A stretch of DNA of 64,000 bases from Bacilli bacterium (GTDB lineage: Bacteria; Bacillota_I; Bacilli_A; RFN20; CAG-826). Every line of letters starts with the position of its first letter. Within the stretch, counting starts at the first letter, position 1. This document shows, in pieces, positions 1 through 8,362 of this stretch. The stretch spans positions 62,001 to 126,000 of the forward strand of contig JAFUHI010000015.1 of the NCBI GenBank assembly GCA_017468925.1, given 5' to 3'. Under the pieces are notes generated by a model. It was not told the origin of the DNA. It worked only from the letters and a program-made list of their open reading frames with translations, and ran no database searches. A program made the position numbers and the translations under genes.

Positions 1-150
1 TTCTGGCGAAAGGGTTTTTACAGTCGCTAGTGTGCCCACCGGCATAAACATAGGAACCTCAACGTCTCCATGGGGCGTATGAAGGATGCCATATCTCGCA
101 CCGGTTTTTTTATCAATGTGTTTGATTTCTAAATAAAACTTTTTGTCCAT
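1..150 (-). CDS. tgt: tRNA-guanine transglycosylase, N-terminal part (cut by window edge)
   Basis: The reverse strand encodes the first 50 residues of a Tgt protein, which inserts queuine or its precursor preQ1 at the wobble G of GU(N) anticodons. The reading starts [20 protein letters not shown] and continues with [16 protein letters not shown] and ATVKTLSPE, the conserved opening of bacterial Tgt. The rest lies left of the window. An in-frame ATG also exists at 156, but the start at 150 is preferred because a TAAAAT -10 box ends exactly 6 nt before it, as for other leaderless genes here. No Shine-Dalgarno sequence is visible. Family call is firm; the exact start is inferred. Confidence 0.9.
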   Translation of the reverse strand, partial: MDKKFYLEIKHIDKKTGARYGILHTPHGDVEVPMFMPVGTLATVKTLSPE

Positions 151-156
151 GGGCAT

Positions 157-185
157 ATTTTAGCACAAGTGGTATTACCACTTAA
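157..185 (-). promoter_or_regulatory. tgt promoter with palindromic operator
   Basis: On the minus strand: TTAAGT (185-180), 17-bp spacer, TAAAAT (162-157), then 6 nt to the tgt ATG. The spacer holds most of a perfect 17-bp palindrome, AAGTGGTA-T-TACCACTT (167-183). A palindrome between -35 and -10 is the classic position for a repressor. The TGGT...ACCA half-sites resemble some GntR-family operators, but the regulator is unknown. Confidence 0.45.
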
Positions 186-304
186 CATTATTAGATAGTT
201 TATTTTTAGCTAAATTGGTTTTATTTACCTTAATAATATCTATATAGATATATGAGTTTACAATTTTTATGTCCTTGGTTTTCAATAAGGTTTAAGATAT
301 TAGC

Positions 305-805
305 ATGCGTCATTTCATACTTCTCTCTGCAATACCTGGCAGCGGCAAAAGCACTTGGGCGAAAAACTATAAAAGCGCTCACCCAAATACCTATGTTGTT
401 TCAAGCGATGAAATAAGAAAAGAATGCTATGGATCTGTTACTAACTTTTCCCACGAAGAAGATGTCTGGATTATGTTCTTAAACAAAATCCACGAATATG
501 GAAAAATGGACGATGTCACTGTCATCGCGGATGCGACCAACTTGCAAAACAAATACAGGAAATATTATTTCGAAGAAACTAAAGAATTTGAAAAGCATAC
601 ACTGGTTCTCTTTGATATACCGTATGAAATCTGCTTGATTCAAAACAAAATGAGGGACAAATCAAAGATCGTTCCTATCGATGCGATGGAAAGATTATTA
701 GCAGAACGCGAAGAGCCTTCAAAAGAAATAAAGAAGTTATACGATGAAATAATCGTAGTAAAAGAATTCTCAAAGAAGATTCACGAAGAAGATATAAAAA
801 AATAG
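305..805 (+). CDS. small P-loop kinase (AAA_33-like)
   Basis: A 166-residue cytosolic protein with a Walker A motif near the N-terminus (AIPGSGKST, residues 9-17) and a Walker B-like strand (VTVIADATN, about residues 71-79). The layout matches the AAA_33/T4 polynucleotide-kinase-like family, which phosphorylates nucleic acid ends or small molecules; the substrate cannot be told. It is related to the 162-residue gene at 3155-3643: both have SSDE-x-RK after the first helix and a KIVP motif near the C-terminus. The sequence TAAGAT ends 6 nt before the ATG with no Shine-Dalgarno, suggesting leaderless translation. The TAG stop lies inside the following terminator stem. Confidence 0.8.
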   Translation: MRHFILLSAIPGSGKSTWAKNYKSAHPNTYVVSSDEIRKECYGSVTNFSHEEDVWIMFLNKIHEYGKMDDVTVIADATNLQNKYRKYYFEETKEFEKHTLVLFDIPYEICLIQNKMRDKSKIVPIDAMERLLAEREEPSKEIKKLYDEIIVVKEFSKKIHEEDIKK

Positions 806-826
806 CGGCGATTCACCGCTATTTTT
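801..826. terminator. bidirectional rho-independent terminator
   Basis: Perfect 8-bp stem AATAGCGG (801-808) / CCGCTATT (816-823) with a 7-nt loop. It is followed by T's on the plus strand and preceded by an A-run that gives T's on the minus strand. It sits between convergent genes and overlaps the stop codon of the plus-strand gene. Confidence 0.8.
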
Positions 827-837
827 GATATTTAGTT

Positions 838-1794
838 TTATTTTCCAAGAGTTAATTTCTTTAATTTCTCTTCTGTTTTCTTATCGTTTAACATAAAGAG
901 AAGAGCAATGCCTGCGAGGAATAGAACTCCTCCGAACACAATCAACATAATTGAGAAAGTGTAATTGCCTGGAAATTTACCATCGAGCTGTATAAAGTGA
1001 ATTGGCAAATCTTGCAAAACAATGTCAAATATTCCGCCGAAGATAAGGGCTAGCCCAAGCGCTAAAGCGGATGAGGCTCCAATGTTTTCGCCGAGCTTGA
1101 ATAATTTTGAGTCTTGCTTTGCGCCTTTGAACATCAAGAAAGCGGCTGCAAATGTTAATAATCCTATTAAAAGGAAAGCCAATGTGATTATCAAAAGGAA
1201 TGTATTCCTTGATTCCGAATAGGATACAACACCCATCGACAACGAACCGATATAGGCGGTGAATAGGCATACGCCTGTAGCAAGCAAAGCGATTGCGACG
1301 GTACCAACAAAGCTTGCAACAAGCCTTGAGTTATCCTTGCCATCAAACAGTCTTACCATTGGTATATTTACCGCAATTAAGGTAAGAACTGCGAGCAAAA
1401 CGCACACAATTATAACGAATGCAACATTGCCGGCGGCAGTTAAAAGTTGGAAGAATAAAGATCCATTAAGGAAGAAGAAAATCGCGGCAGCAACTCCTGC
1501 ACAAAGGAAGCCATCAAAACTTTTAACAACTGGCTCATCATTGCGTTTATCTTGCATCGCTTTGACCGCATGAATCAACCCATAGACTCCGGTTGCGCAG
1601 ATGGTTATTCCAATGACCGCCAATTCGAGATAGAGATACAATCCATAGGCGTGGCTGCTAAAGGTAGCGGCCTCATTAGTAAAGAAGAATGGGACAACAA
1701 ATACGGCATAATAAATCGCCAAAGCCCCGAACGCTGCAACAATCAATCCGTGAAAGATGAGACACAGAATTCTTGATGTGTTTGTGTACTTCAT
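838..1794 (-). CDS. polytopic membrane protein of unknown function
   Basis: 318 residues with about eight hydrophobic segments separated by short polar loops. It starts with a basic N-terminus followed directly by a membrane helix and ends in a Lys-rich cytosolic tail. I do not recognise the family; no catalytic motif or transporter signature is visible. The start is supported by a GAGGT Shine-Dalgarno sequence about 6 nt upstream of the ATG. The gene is transcribed alone toward the shared terminator at 801-826. No operon partner gives a clue to its role. Confidence 0.75.
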   Translation of the reverse strand: MKYTNTSRILCLIFHGLIVAAFGALAIYYAVFVVPFFFTNEAATFSSHAYGLYLYLELAVIGITICATGVYGLIHAVKAMQDKRNDEPVVKSFDGFLCAGVAAAIFFFLNGSLFFQLLTAAGNVAFVIIVCVLLAVLTLIAVNIPMVRLFDGKDNSRLVASFVGTVAIALLATGVCLFTAYIGSLSMGVVSYSESRNTFLLIITLAFLLIGLLTFAAAFLMFKGAKQDSKLFKLGENIGASSALALGLALIFGGIFDIVLQDLPIHFIQLDGKFPGNYTFSIMLIVFGGVLFLAGIALLFMLNDKKTEEKLKKLTLGK

Positions 1795-1875
1795 ATAATT
1801 ACCTCACTACTAGTCACGCTTCTTTGCAAAGCGGACATTCTTAATAATTTAAGTCTATCTTATAAAGATAGTCAA

Positions 1876-3087
1876 TTACCGATGCGAAATTTCTTTTAAT
1901 TTTTTACTAATTAAAAGCGATGAAATGAGACACCAACTCAGATTATTGCCACCGCAAAAACCATCGACATCTACAAGTTCACCTGCAACAAAAAGCCCAG
2001 GTTCTTTGATAGATTCTAGCGATGGGGAGAGGCAATCAATATCAATTCCCCCAACACTCACCTGCGATTGATCAAAGCCATATGACTCTTTGTACGTAAA
2101 AGAAAGAGATTTAAGCAATTCAGACATATCTTTTAAATTAGTTATTGCAATTTGTTGTTGAGACTTAATTCTGAGTCTTTTCAAAATATAGTCAATAAAC
2201 CCCTGCTCAAGCCAACCATTTAAGAATAAAAATCCGTTTTTCGAAAATGAGTCTTTAAATCTATCAAGAATTTCGTCAACTGAAAAATCTGGGAATAGAT
2301 CCAATCTTATTTCACAAGCACTTAAATTATTTCTAACAATGAATGATTCGCAATTGAAAATGACAATGCCCGAAATGCCATCGTTTTTGAATAGCACTTC
2401 TCCTTTTTCTGAAAATAATAGGGTATTGGATTTATCATAGATGCTGACTTCTGCTTTATGCCTTAGGCCGTTAACGTGCGATAAACCTTCGATTTCTTTG
2501 ACTTTAATTGGGGCAAGGCCAGGCTTAAATTCGTTTAATTGGTAACCATGAAGCGAAAGAATATGAGCGATAGAACCATCACTTCCTAGCTTGGATTGAG
2601 ATTTTCCTCCACCAGCCATGACCAATATATCAAAATCAAAACCATCGAATTTGGTGTTGTTTGTATTCAGATAATATTTATTGCCTTTTTTCGCGTACTC
2701 AAACATAGTTGTATTTAATATTATTTTTATGCCATTATTTTGGCATTTTTGTGTCAAGAATTTTACTACACTACTGGCAGAAAATGACATCGGATAAGCA
2801 TAATCATCAATACAGCAAATCTCTAGTCCCCATCTGTCAAAAATACTTTTTAATTTTTCAAAATCATATACTTCAAATGCCTTCGAAAAATTTTCTCCGT
2901 TTTTAAACGATTTTTTATTTAAATTTTTATTCAAAATATTGCATTTACCATTCCCTGTCGCGTACATTTTTCTGCCTACTTTAGCTTCCTTATCAAAAAT
3001 GTATATGTCTGCGTCCGGGATGTTTTCCTTTGTTAATAAGGCTGTATATAGCCCTGATGGGCCTGATCCGACTATGGCAATTTTCAT
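1876..3087 (-). CDS. HI0933/BaiN-family FAD-dependent oxidoreductase
   Basis: 403 residues. The N-terminus has the dinucleotide-binding motif GSGPSGLYTA (residues 7-16), followed by the family hallmark VGRKMYATGNGKCNI (about residues 37-51). The C-terminus carries GLFVAGELVDVDGFCGG, the second FAD-binding site of HI0933-like flavoproteins. These are cytosolic FAD enzymes of mostly unassigned reaction; BaiN of gut clostridia acts on bile-acid intermediates, but that role cannot be inferred from family alone. TAAAAT (3100-3095) lies 7 nt before the ATG with no Shine-Dalgarno, so the mRNA is probably leaderless. It is divergent from the P-loop kinase at 3155 across a shared palindrome. Confidence 0.85.
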   Translation of the reverse strand: MKIAIVGSGPSGLYTALLTKENIPDADIYIFDKEAKVGRKMYATGNGKCNILNKNLNKKSFKNGENFSKAFEVYDFEKLKSIFDRWGLEICCIDDYAYPMSFSASSVVKFLTQKCQNNGIKIILNTTMFEYAKKGNKYYLNTNNTKFDGFDFDILVMAGGGKSQSKLGSDGSIAHILSLHGYQLNEFKPGLAPIKVKEIEGLSHVNGLRHKAEVSIYDKSNTLLFSEKGEVLFKNDGISGIVIFNCESFIVRNNLSACEIRLDLFPDFSVDEILDRFKDSFSKNGFLFLNGWLEQGFIDYILKRLRIKSQQQIAITNLKDMSELLKSLSFTYKESYGFDQSQVSVGGIDIDCLSPSLESIKEPGLFVAGELVDVDGFCGGNNLSWCLISSLLISKKLKEISHR

Positions 3088-3094
3088 AACTATA

Positions 3095-3146
3095 ATTTTA
3101 AATTTGAACGTTTAATGGTGCAACCAACTTGTTGGTTGTGTATATT
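3095..3146. promoter_or_regulatory. divergent promoters flanking an 18-bp inverted repeat
   Basis: Perfect inverted repeat CAACCAAC-TT-GTTGGTTG at 3121-3138. A minus-strand -10 (TAAAAT, 3100-3095) serves the flavoprotein gene and a plus-strand -10 (TATATT, 3141-3146) serves the kinase gene. The palindrome lies just upstream of the plus -10 and near the minus -35, so one regulator could control both. The regulator is unknown. Confidence 0.5.
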
Positions 3147-3154
3147 ATCTATAT

Positions 3155-3643
3155 ATGAAGAAGCTTGTTTTGGTTTGTGGTCCTGCAGGAATTGGCAAAA
3201 GCAGTTTCTGCAAAAAATATATATCCGAGCATCCTGATGAAAATATTTTTATTGTTTCTTCTGATGAGACCAGAAAAGGCTTTTATGGTGCCTATGATAG
3301 ATTTCCGCCTGACAATAACATGATGATCATTTATTCAGATATGGTCAGACAAATTGATATATTGCACGCGACGCACGACAACGTTACTGTAATTGTCGAT
3401 TCCACAATGTTGACCGATGAAAGAAGATTATATTTCCTTAATTCTTGCCACAAATTCGATGTGAATGTCTGCATATTGTTGAAATTACATGACTATAGTC
3501 AATGCTTTGAAAGAAACAAGCAAAGGCAAACGGACAAAATCGTGCCAGAAGAAGTTATAAGAAGCATGATAAGCAAATACACCGATCCTTCAGAATCGAC
3601 AGCAAAATTATTCGATATTGTTGAGACAATTTATAAAGATTAG
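3155..3643 (+). CDS. small P-loop kinase, paralogue of the gene at 305
   Basis: 162 residues with Walker A GPAGIGKSS (residues 9-17) and a Walker B-like strand VTVIVDSTM. It belongs to the same AAA_33/polynucleotide-kinase-like group as the gene at 305-805; similarity extends over the whole length (SSDETRK, DKIVPEEV). Likely a cytosolic ATP-dependent kinase; substrate unknown. TATATT ends 8 nt before the ATG and there is no Shine-Dalgarno, so it is probably leaderless. Its last 4 nt overlap the convergent GtrA-like gene. Confidence 0.8.
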   Translation: MKKLVLVCGPAGIGKSSFCKKYISEHPDENIFIVSSDETRKGFYGAYDRFPPDNNMMIIYSDMVRQIDILHATHDNVTVIVDSTMLTDERRLYFLNSCHKFDVNVCILLKLHDYSQCFERNKQRQTDKIVPEEVIRSMISKYTDPSESTAKLFDIVETIYKD

Positions 3644-4224
3644 GCCTTTTTCTCTGTTTTTGGAGCCTTAAAAATAAAGAATTTCCTGCTTAGATAGTTC
3701 CAAACAAGCACTATAAGTGTTTTTATTACAAATATGATGGCAAAAAGCCAGAAAGATAGCCCACCCTCTTGGAATAGATCCACGAAACTGACTTTAGTTA
3801 TGTCGTATCCTATCGCTATAGATGTTGTAGCTTGGACGATGAAAACACCTAGTTCCTGTATTCCTAACCCAATTAGGAAACCAACAACAGAAAGTCCGGT
3901 ATAAAACATAAAATATCCGAATGTTTTCGTATTAACGTTGGTGTTTTTGAACACGAATACTCTGGAAAGAATGAAATTCACAATAGTTGAAACAACAAAA
4001 CCGAATAATGTGGCGATAGCCCACGCAATATATTCATGACTCTGAGCAAGGGAAGGCAAAATCCATCTCATCATCGCGAATGTGCAGAAAAAATCAATCA
4101 ACGTGCAAATGCCACCAGTTAAGACAAATCTAATTATCTCTAACCAGATATTTTTATCCTTTTGCTGCTTTTCTGTCGGTTCTGGTTCTTTGACAATGTT
4201 TTGTTCTGTTTCTTTATTTTCCAT
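3640..4224 (-). CDS. GtrA-family membrane protein
   Basis: 194 residues with four hydrophobic segments. It has the GtrA-like features IIRFVLTGGICTLIDF in the first helix and VNFILSRVFVFKN after the second; the second half ends NYLSRKFFIFK. GtrA-like proteins are thought to move undecaprenyl-linked sugars across the membrane or assist glycosyltransferases that decorate surface polymers. A 35-residue charged cytosolic stretch precedes the first helix. No glycosyltransferase gene lies next to it, so the partner is unknown. A TATAAT box lies 9 nt before the ATG with no Shine-Dalgarno, giving an almost leaderless transcript. Confidence 0.8.
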   Translation of the reverse strand: MENKETEQNIVKEPEPTEKQQKDKNIWLEIIRFVLTGGICTLIDFFCTFAMMRWILPSLAQSHEYIAWAIATLFGFVVSTIVNFILSRVFVFKNTNVNTKTFGYFMFYTGLSVVGFLIGLGIQELGVFIVQATTSIAIGYDITKVSFVDLFQEGGLSFWLFAIIFVIKTLIVLVWNYLSRKFFIFKAPKTEKKA

Positions 4225-4250
4225 AGGCGTCTAATTATATATTTTCTTCC

Positions 4251-6386
4251 TTATAGTTCATCAATTTCTTTTAAGAAAGTTGTGGATGAGGCGTCAGAAG
4301 GCATTCTCCAATCACCTCTAGGCGAAATTGAAACGCTTCCGATTTTTGGACCATCTGGCAAACAACTTCTTTTGAATTGATTATTAAAGAATCTTCTGAA
4401 AAATTGCTTTAGCCATTTTTTGATAAATTCTTCGTCATATTTCTCTTTATAAGCGAGATTTGCAAGGAAAAATATCTTTTTTGGGCTAAATCCATATCTC
4501 AAGAAGTGGTAAATAAAGAAGTCGTTAAGCTCATAAGGACCGACACTGTCTTCAGTCATTTGAACAATGTTTCCAGTTTTATCAGCAGGTAATAATTCTG
4601 GGGAAATTGGGGTATCCAATATGTCATCCAACCATTTAGAAATTTCTTGATGATCGGTCGAATAACATTTTATTAAATATCTAACCATTGTTTTTGGGAC
4701 GCTGGCGTTCACTCCATACATCGACATATGATCGCCGTTGTATGTGGTCCATCCCAAACATAATTCTGATAGATCTCCGGTCCCAATCATTATTGCATTC
4801 TCATCACCACACATATCCATCAATAACTGGGTTCTTTCTCTCGCTTGGGAGTTTTCAAAGGTCAAATTTCGATTATTAATGTCGTGCCTTAAATCATCAA
4901 AGTGCGATAAAAGCGAGCGGGACAAGTCAATTTCTCTAAAATCAACGCCTAGAGCGTTCGCAAGTTTTTCTGCATTAGTTTTTGTCCTTTTTGTGGTTCC
5001 AAATGCCGGCATCGAAACACAAATGATATTTGATAAAGGGATGTTCTCCTCTTTAAATGTCTCTACTGCGACAAGCAACGCCAAAGTTGAATCTAATCCG
5101 CCAGATAGGCCTATTATAACTTTGATGCAATTTATTGCCTTAAGTCTTGTTGCAAGTCCTCTTGATTGCAGCCTGATAATCATTTTGGCTTTTTCCAAAT
5201 CCAAAGTGTTATTGGGGATAAACGGATTCATTTCGTATTTCCTTAGCATAAAATCCGGCACTCTAATCGGCATTCTGAAATAAATTGACCTATATTGATC
5301 CAATTCTTTGTTTTCGAATGTAGTAAGACGATTTCTATCTTGCAACAATTTCTCTATATCTATCTCCATTGTTGCAGGTTTATTGCTAAATAATGGGCTT
5401 TCTGCAAGGATTTTGCCATTTTCAGCGATTATATTATGACCAGAGAACACAAGATCTGTGCTTGATTCTCCTTGACCAGCATCCGAATAAACATACGCGG
5501 AACACTGTTTGCCAGATGTCATCCTAACCAAGTCTCTACGATATGAATCTTTGCCAACCATCTCGTTTGATGCGCTTAGATTAATTATCACATTCGCTCC
5601 GGCAAGAGATAAGTTATCCGATGGATTGTTTACAACCCACAAGTCTTCACAGATTTCCACTCCGATTCTTAACTTAAGATAATTCTCATCAACATATATT
5701 AGCTTTTTGCCAAATGGATATGATTTGCCTCCAATTTCAATTAGAGAATTCGATTCCGGTGCGGGGGTGAAATGCCTTGCCTCATAAAATTCGCTGTAGT
5801 TTGGAATGAATGATTTTGGTGTAACACCTAATATCGTTCCTTTATAAATATTTATCGCACAATTGAATAGACGATTTGCTTTTTGAAGTGGCGCGCCAAA
5901 ACTCACAAAAACATCGAATTCTTTTGAATATTCTTCTATTTCTAATATGGCATTTTGGACTTCATCCTTAATGTGCTCCGAAAGAAATAAATCTCCGCAT
6001 GTATATCCGGTAAGACATAGCTCTGGCAACGCCAAAATCTTAACTCCATCAAGATAGGCATCTTTTATGGCGTTTTTGATTTCCTGGGCGTTGTGATTGA
6101 TGTCAGCCACCTTGATATTTAACGATGCAGCACGCACCCTAACGAACCCTAAAGGATTGCTTTGTTTGCAACTAACTCTTGTCTCGATTTCTTTTTCAGC
6201 AGTGTCAAATGTTCTTGGCAAAGGCTCGTTGCGGCGACCGCTCATTTCCTCATATTCATCGGGAGAAAGTATTACAAAGCTCGTATATCCGTTCTTGGTG
6301 ATGAAAATCGGAGTCTTTTTCTTTTTGAGATCTTTCTCTAATTTGTCTGTGTCTCTTAATAAGGTTATTGGTTGAATGTTAATCAT
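4251..6386 (-). CDS. nadE: glutamine-dependent NAD(+) synthetase with Phd/YefM antitoxin-like N-terminus
   Basis: 711 residues. Residues about 80-345 are a nitrilase-type glutaminase with Glu122 (ALPELCLTGY), Lys191 (VTPKSFIPN) and Cys246 (GVEICEDLW). Residues about 395-711 are the NAD synthetase ATP-pyrophosphatase with SGGLDS (428-433) and IGTGDLSELCLGWTTY. Together they convert deamido-NAD, ATP and glutamine to NAD. The first 50 residues are not part of normal NadE: PIFITKNG followed by SFVILSPDEYEEM is the core of the Phd/YefM antitoxin fold. The M1 start is supported by a TTAACT-17-TAGAAT promoter whose -10 ends 6 nt before the ATG, which leaves little room for another start. An internal Met48 would give normal-length NadE but lacks a spaced Shine-Dalgarno. 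No toxin gene is adjacent. Confidence 0.92.
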   Translation of the reverse strand: MINIQPITLLRDTDKLEKDLKKKKTPIFITKNGYTSFVILSPDEYEEMSGRRNEPLPRTFDTAEKEIETRVSCKQSNPLGFVRVRAASLNIKVADINHNAQEIKNAIKDAYLDGVKILALPELCLTGYTCGDLFLSEHIKDEVQNAILEIEEYSKEFDVFVSFGAPLQKANRLFNCAINIYKGTILGVTPKSFIPNYSEFYEARHFTPAPESNSLIEIGGKSYPFGKKLIYVDENYLKLRIGVEICEDLWVVNNPSDNLSLAGANVIINLSASNEMVGKDSYRRDLVRMTSGKQCSAYVYSDAGQGESSTDLVFSGHNIIAENGKILAESPLFSNKPATMEIDIEKLLQDRNRLTTFENKELDQYRSIYFRMPIRVPDFMLRKYEMNPFIPNNTLDLEKAKMIIRLQSRGLATRLKAINCIKVIIGLSGGLDSTLALLVAVETFKEENIPLSNIICVSMPAFGTTKRTKTNAEKLANALGVDFREIDLSRSLLSHFDDLRHDINNRNLTFENSQARERTQLLMDMCGDENAIMIGTGDLSELCLGWTTYNGDHMSMYGVNASVPKTMVRYLIKCYSTDHQEISKWLDDILDTPISPELLPADKTGNIVQMTEDSVGPYELNDFFIYHFLRYGFSPKKIFFLANLAYKEKYDEEFIKKWLKQFFRRFFNNQFKRSCLPDGPKIGSVSISPRGDWRMPSDASSTTFLKEIDEL

Positions 6387-6392
6387 GTCATA

Positions 6393-6452
6393 ATTCTACC
6401 ATTAAAATGACATATAGTTAATCTAATCAAATTATAATTTGAAGTGTATAAT
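6393..6452. promoter_or_regulatory. divergent leaderless promoters around a 16-bp palindrome
   Basis: Minus strand: TTAACT (6421-6416), 17-bp spacer, TAGAAT (6398-6393), 6 nt to the nadE ATG. Plus strand: TATAAT (6447-6452), 8 nt to the ATG of the ATP-grasp gene. A perfect palindrome TCAAATTATAATTTGA occupies 6427-6442 and could be an operator shared by both genes; it also contains an alternative TATAAT (6433-6438). Confidence 0.5.
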
Positions 6453-6460
6453 CTTTACTC

Positions 6461-7333
6461 ATGAAGGGAATTGCAATTCTAAACGGATACCAAATCGTAG
6501 ACGGAGTACGTTATGTCTACGATAGAATGAAAGAAGAGCTTGGTAAATTAGGAGTCTCTTTAGATTTATCTACAACGGCTGAAGCATATTCTTTGGTAGA
6601 TAATAGCCAAATTAAGCGCCGTTTTGATTACGATTTCGTGTTATTTTTGGATAAAGACGTTTACACATCGATGGCGCTAGAGAAAGCTGGAATAAAGCTT
6701 TTCAACAGCGCCAAATCAATTTGGTTATGCGATGACAAAATGGTTACCCATATATTTCTATCGGGATTAGGGATCAAAATGCCAAAAACAATTTCCGCCC
6801 CGCTTAATTATTCGGATAACAGCAGTGAACGTTTTATTGAAAGAGTAATGCAAGAAATTGACTTTCCTTTGGTTGCGAAAAAGAGTTTTGGAAGCTTAGG
6901 AAAAAGTGTTTATCTCATTAACAACAAACAAGAATTGATTGAATGGGACACTCAAAATAGATTCGAGCAAAGACTCTATCAAGAATTTATAAAAAGCAGT
7001 TTCGGATTTGACTACAGATTAATCGTAATCGGTGGAAAGTTCTTAACTGGAATGAAGCGCGTCAATACAAACGGTGATTTCAGATCGAATATTGCTTTGG
7101 GCGGCCAAGGAGAGAAGGTCGATATTCCGCAAAGCTATATAGATGTAGCAGAAAGGTGTGCCTCAGCGCTTGGATTAGATTATTGTGGGGTTGATTTACT
7201 GATGGGCAAAGAAGGCGAACCAATCTTATGCGAAGTTAATTCAAATGCATTCATGGCTGGGATAGAAAAAATCACCGGAGTGAATGTCGCCGGCGCTTTT
7301 GCCAAGCATATAGTTAACCAACTAAAGCAATAA
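6461..7333 (+). CDS. RimK-like ATP-grasp ligase
   Basis: 290 residues of the RimK/glutamate-ligase branch of the ATP-grasp superfamily. The central region has FPLVAKKSFGSLGKSVYLI, the ATP-binding lysine and glycine loop; the C-terminal half has DYRLIVIGGKFL, the GVDLLMG strand and the Mg-binding EVNSNAFMAG. Such enzymes join an amino acid to a carboxylate via an acyl phosphate, for example C-terminal glutamylation of ribosomal protein S6 or of coenzyme F420. The substrate here is unknown. The gene has no Shine-Dalgarno; a TATAAT box ends 8 nt before the ATG. It is divergent from nadE and ends in a repeat-bearing intergenic region with no clear terminator. Confidence 0.85.
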   Translation: MKGIAILNGYQIVDGVRYVYDRMKEELGKLGVSLDLSTTAEAYSLVDNSQIKRRFDYDFVLFLDKDVYTSMALEKAGIKLFNSAKSIWLCDDKMVTHIFLSGLGIKMPKTISAPLNYSDNSSERFIERVMQEIDFPLVAKKSFGSLGKSVYLINNKQELIEWDTQNRFEQRLYQEFIKSSFGFDYRLIVIGGKFLTGMKRVNTNGDFRSNIALGGQGEKVDIPQSYIDVAERCASALGLDYCGVDLLMGKEGEPILCEVNSNAFMAGIEKITGVNVAGAFAKHIVNQLKQ

Positions 7334-7434
7334 CGACAAATATTAATACTATCAAAACAGCAATAAATTAATTTTAGCTCGTTTTTGCGGAAATTTTTGT
7401 GATTTTAAGCATCAAAAAACCCATTCTTTCGTTT

Positions 7435-7506
7435 GGTGGATGGATGGTGGATTTGCGGTTACGTTTGGTGGATAAGCGGTGGATGAGTGGTGGATGAACG
7501 GTGGAT
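7435..7506. repeat. 11-bp phased GGTGGAT direct-repeat array
   Basis: Six exact copies of GGTGGAT start at 7435, 7446, 7467, 7478, 7489 and 7500. Spacings are 11, 21, 11, 11 and 11 bp, with a degenerate copy (GCGGTTACG) near 7456. One copy per helical turn suggests protein binding on one DNA face. The array lies between two convergent genes in a 294-bp gap (7334-7627) that has no convincing ORF and no strong terminator. The 11-bp period is not a codon multiple, so coding is unlikely. Confidence 0.75.
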
Positions 7507-7627
7507 TTGTGGTTTTATATAAGAAACAGAATACTTTAAAAAACAAACACTTGCTCGTTATTACTCAAATATTAAAACAAGTGCAAAACAAATTTCGTGC
7601 AAACAAAAAAGCGCGTTAGATACAGAT

Positions 7628-8317
7628 CTATTTATCTAGAAGTTTAGAAAAACTATTTATCTCTTTTTTATCAAAACCGATTGTCGCCAAATAATTATCA
7701 ACTGAGTTATATCTTTTTAAAAACAAATCGCGAACTTTTTCGAGGAAGAAGGTGTTTGGGTATAGTACTTCTTTGGGGAAGTCTGGATATTTTTCCATCG
7801 TGATTTTTGCGAGTCTATTTAAACATGGCAACGAAAGATAATAATCCGCATTAATTTGCTCGAAAGGCACTCCATTCGCCATGAGAATCACCATCACAAT
7901 GCAGCCTGTTCTATCTTTCCCCGCACTACAATGGATTATCATTGGTTTAGGTGAATTCAGAATTGTTTTGAAAATAGAATGGGCGTTTACCTTGTTCTCT
8001 AGCATTTCGAGATAGCTATCAATCATATCTCTTTCATCTTTGGCTATCCTGCCTTTGCCGTTAACTTCTATATTTATATATTTAATATTAAGTTGCTCGA
8101 CAAAATAATCTGGCTTATCAGCTACATCCTCTTTATTTCTAAGATCTAATATGCTTCTAATACCGAGGTTTTGAATCTTTTTTACGTCGTTTTCGCTGCA
8201 AAAGGCCAACGAACCTGATCTATAGAGTATAGAAAAAGAAGTCTCGCCATAGCTGGTTTCGTATCCGCCGAGATCTCTGAAGTTTTCAATTTTCTCGAAG
8301 GATATGTGTCTTGCCAT
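7628..8317 (-). CDS. PTP-type (Y_phosphatase3-like) protein phosphatase, cytosolic
   Basis: 229 residues. The N-terminus has ENFRDLGGYET, typical of the Y_phosphatase3 family, and the P-loop is HCSAGKDRTG with catalytic Cys130. The upstream strand IRSILDLRNKEDVADKPD carries the conserved LDLR-E motif. Such enzymes remove phosphate from tyrosine, serine/threonine or phosphoinositides. There is no signal peptide, unlike the lipoprotein relative at 14995-16068. It lies 45 nt downstream of mscL on the same strand and may be cotranscribed; no strong Shine-Dalgarno precedes the ATG. Confidence 0.85.
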   Translation of the reverse strand: MARHISFEKIENFRDLGGYETSYGETSFSILYRSGSLAFCSENDVKKIQNLGIRSILDLRNKEDVADKPDYFVEQLNIKYINIEVNGKGRIAKDERDMIDSYLEMLENKVNAHSIFKTILNSPKPMIIHCSAGKDRTGCIVMVILMANGVPFEQINADYYLSLPCLNRLAKITMEKYPDFPKEVLYPNTFFLEKVRDLFLKRYNSVDNYLATIGFDKKEINSFSKLLDK

Positions 8318-8362
8318 GTGAGACTTCTGTTCTTTAGCTAAATAGGGAATTTATTGTTTACC

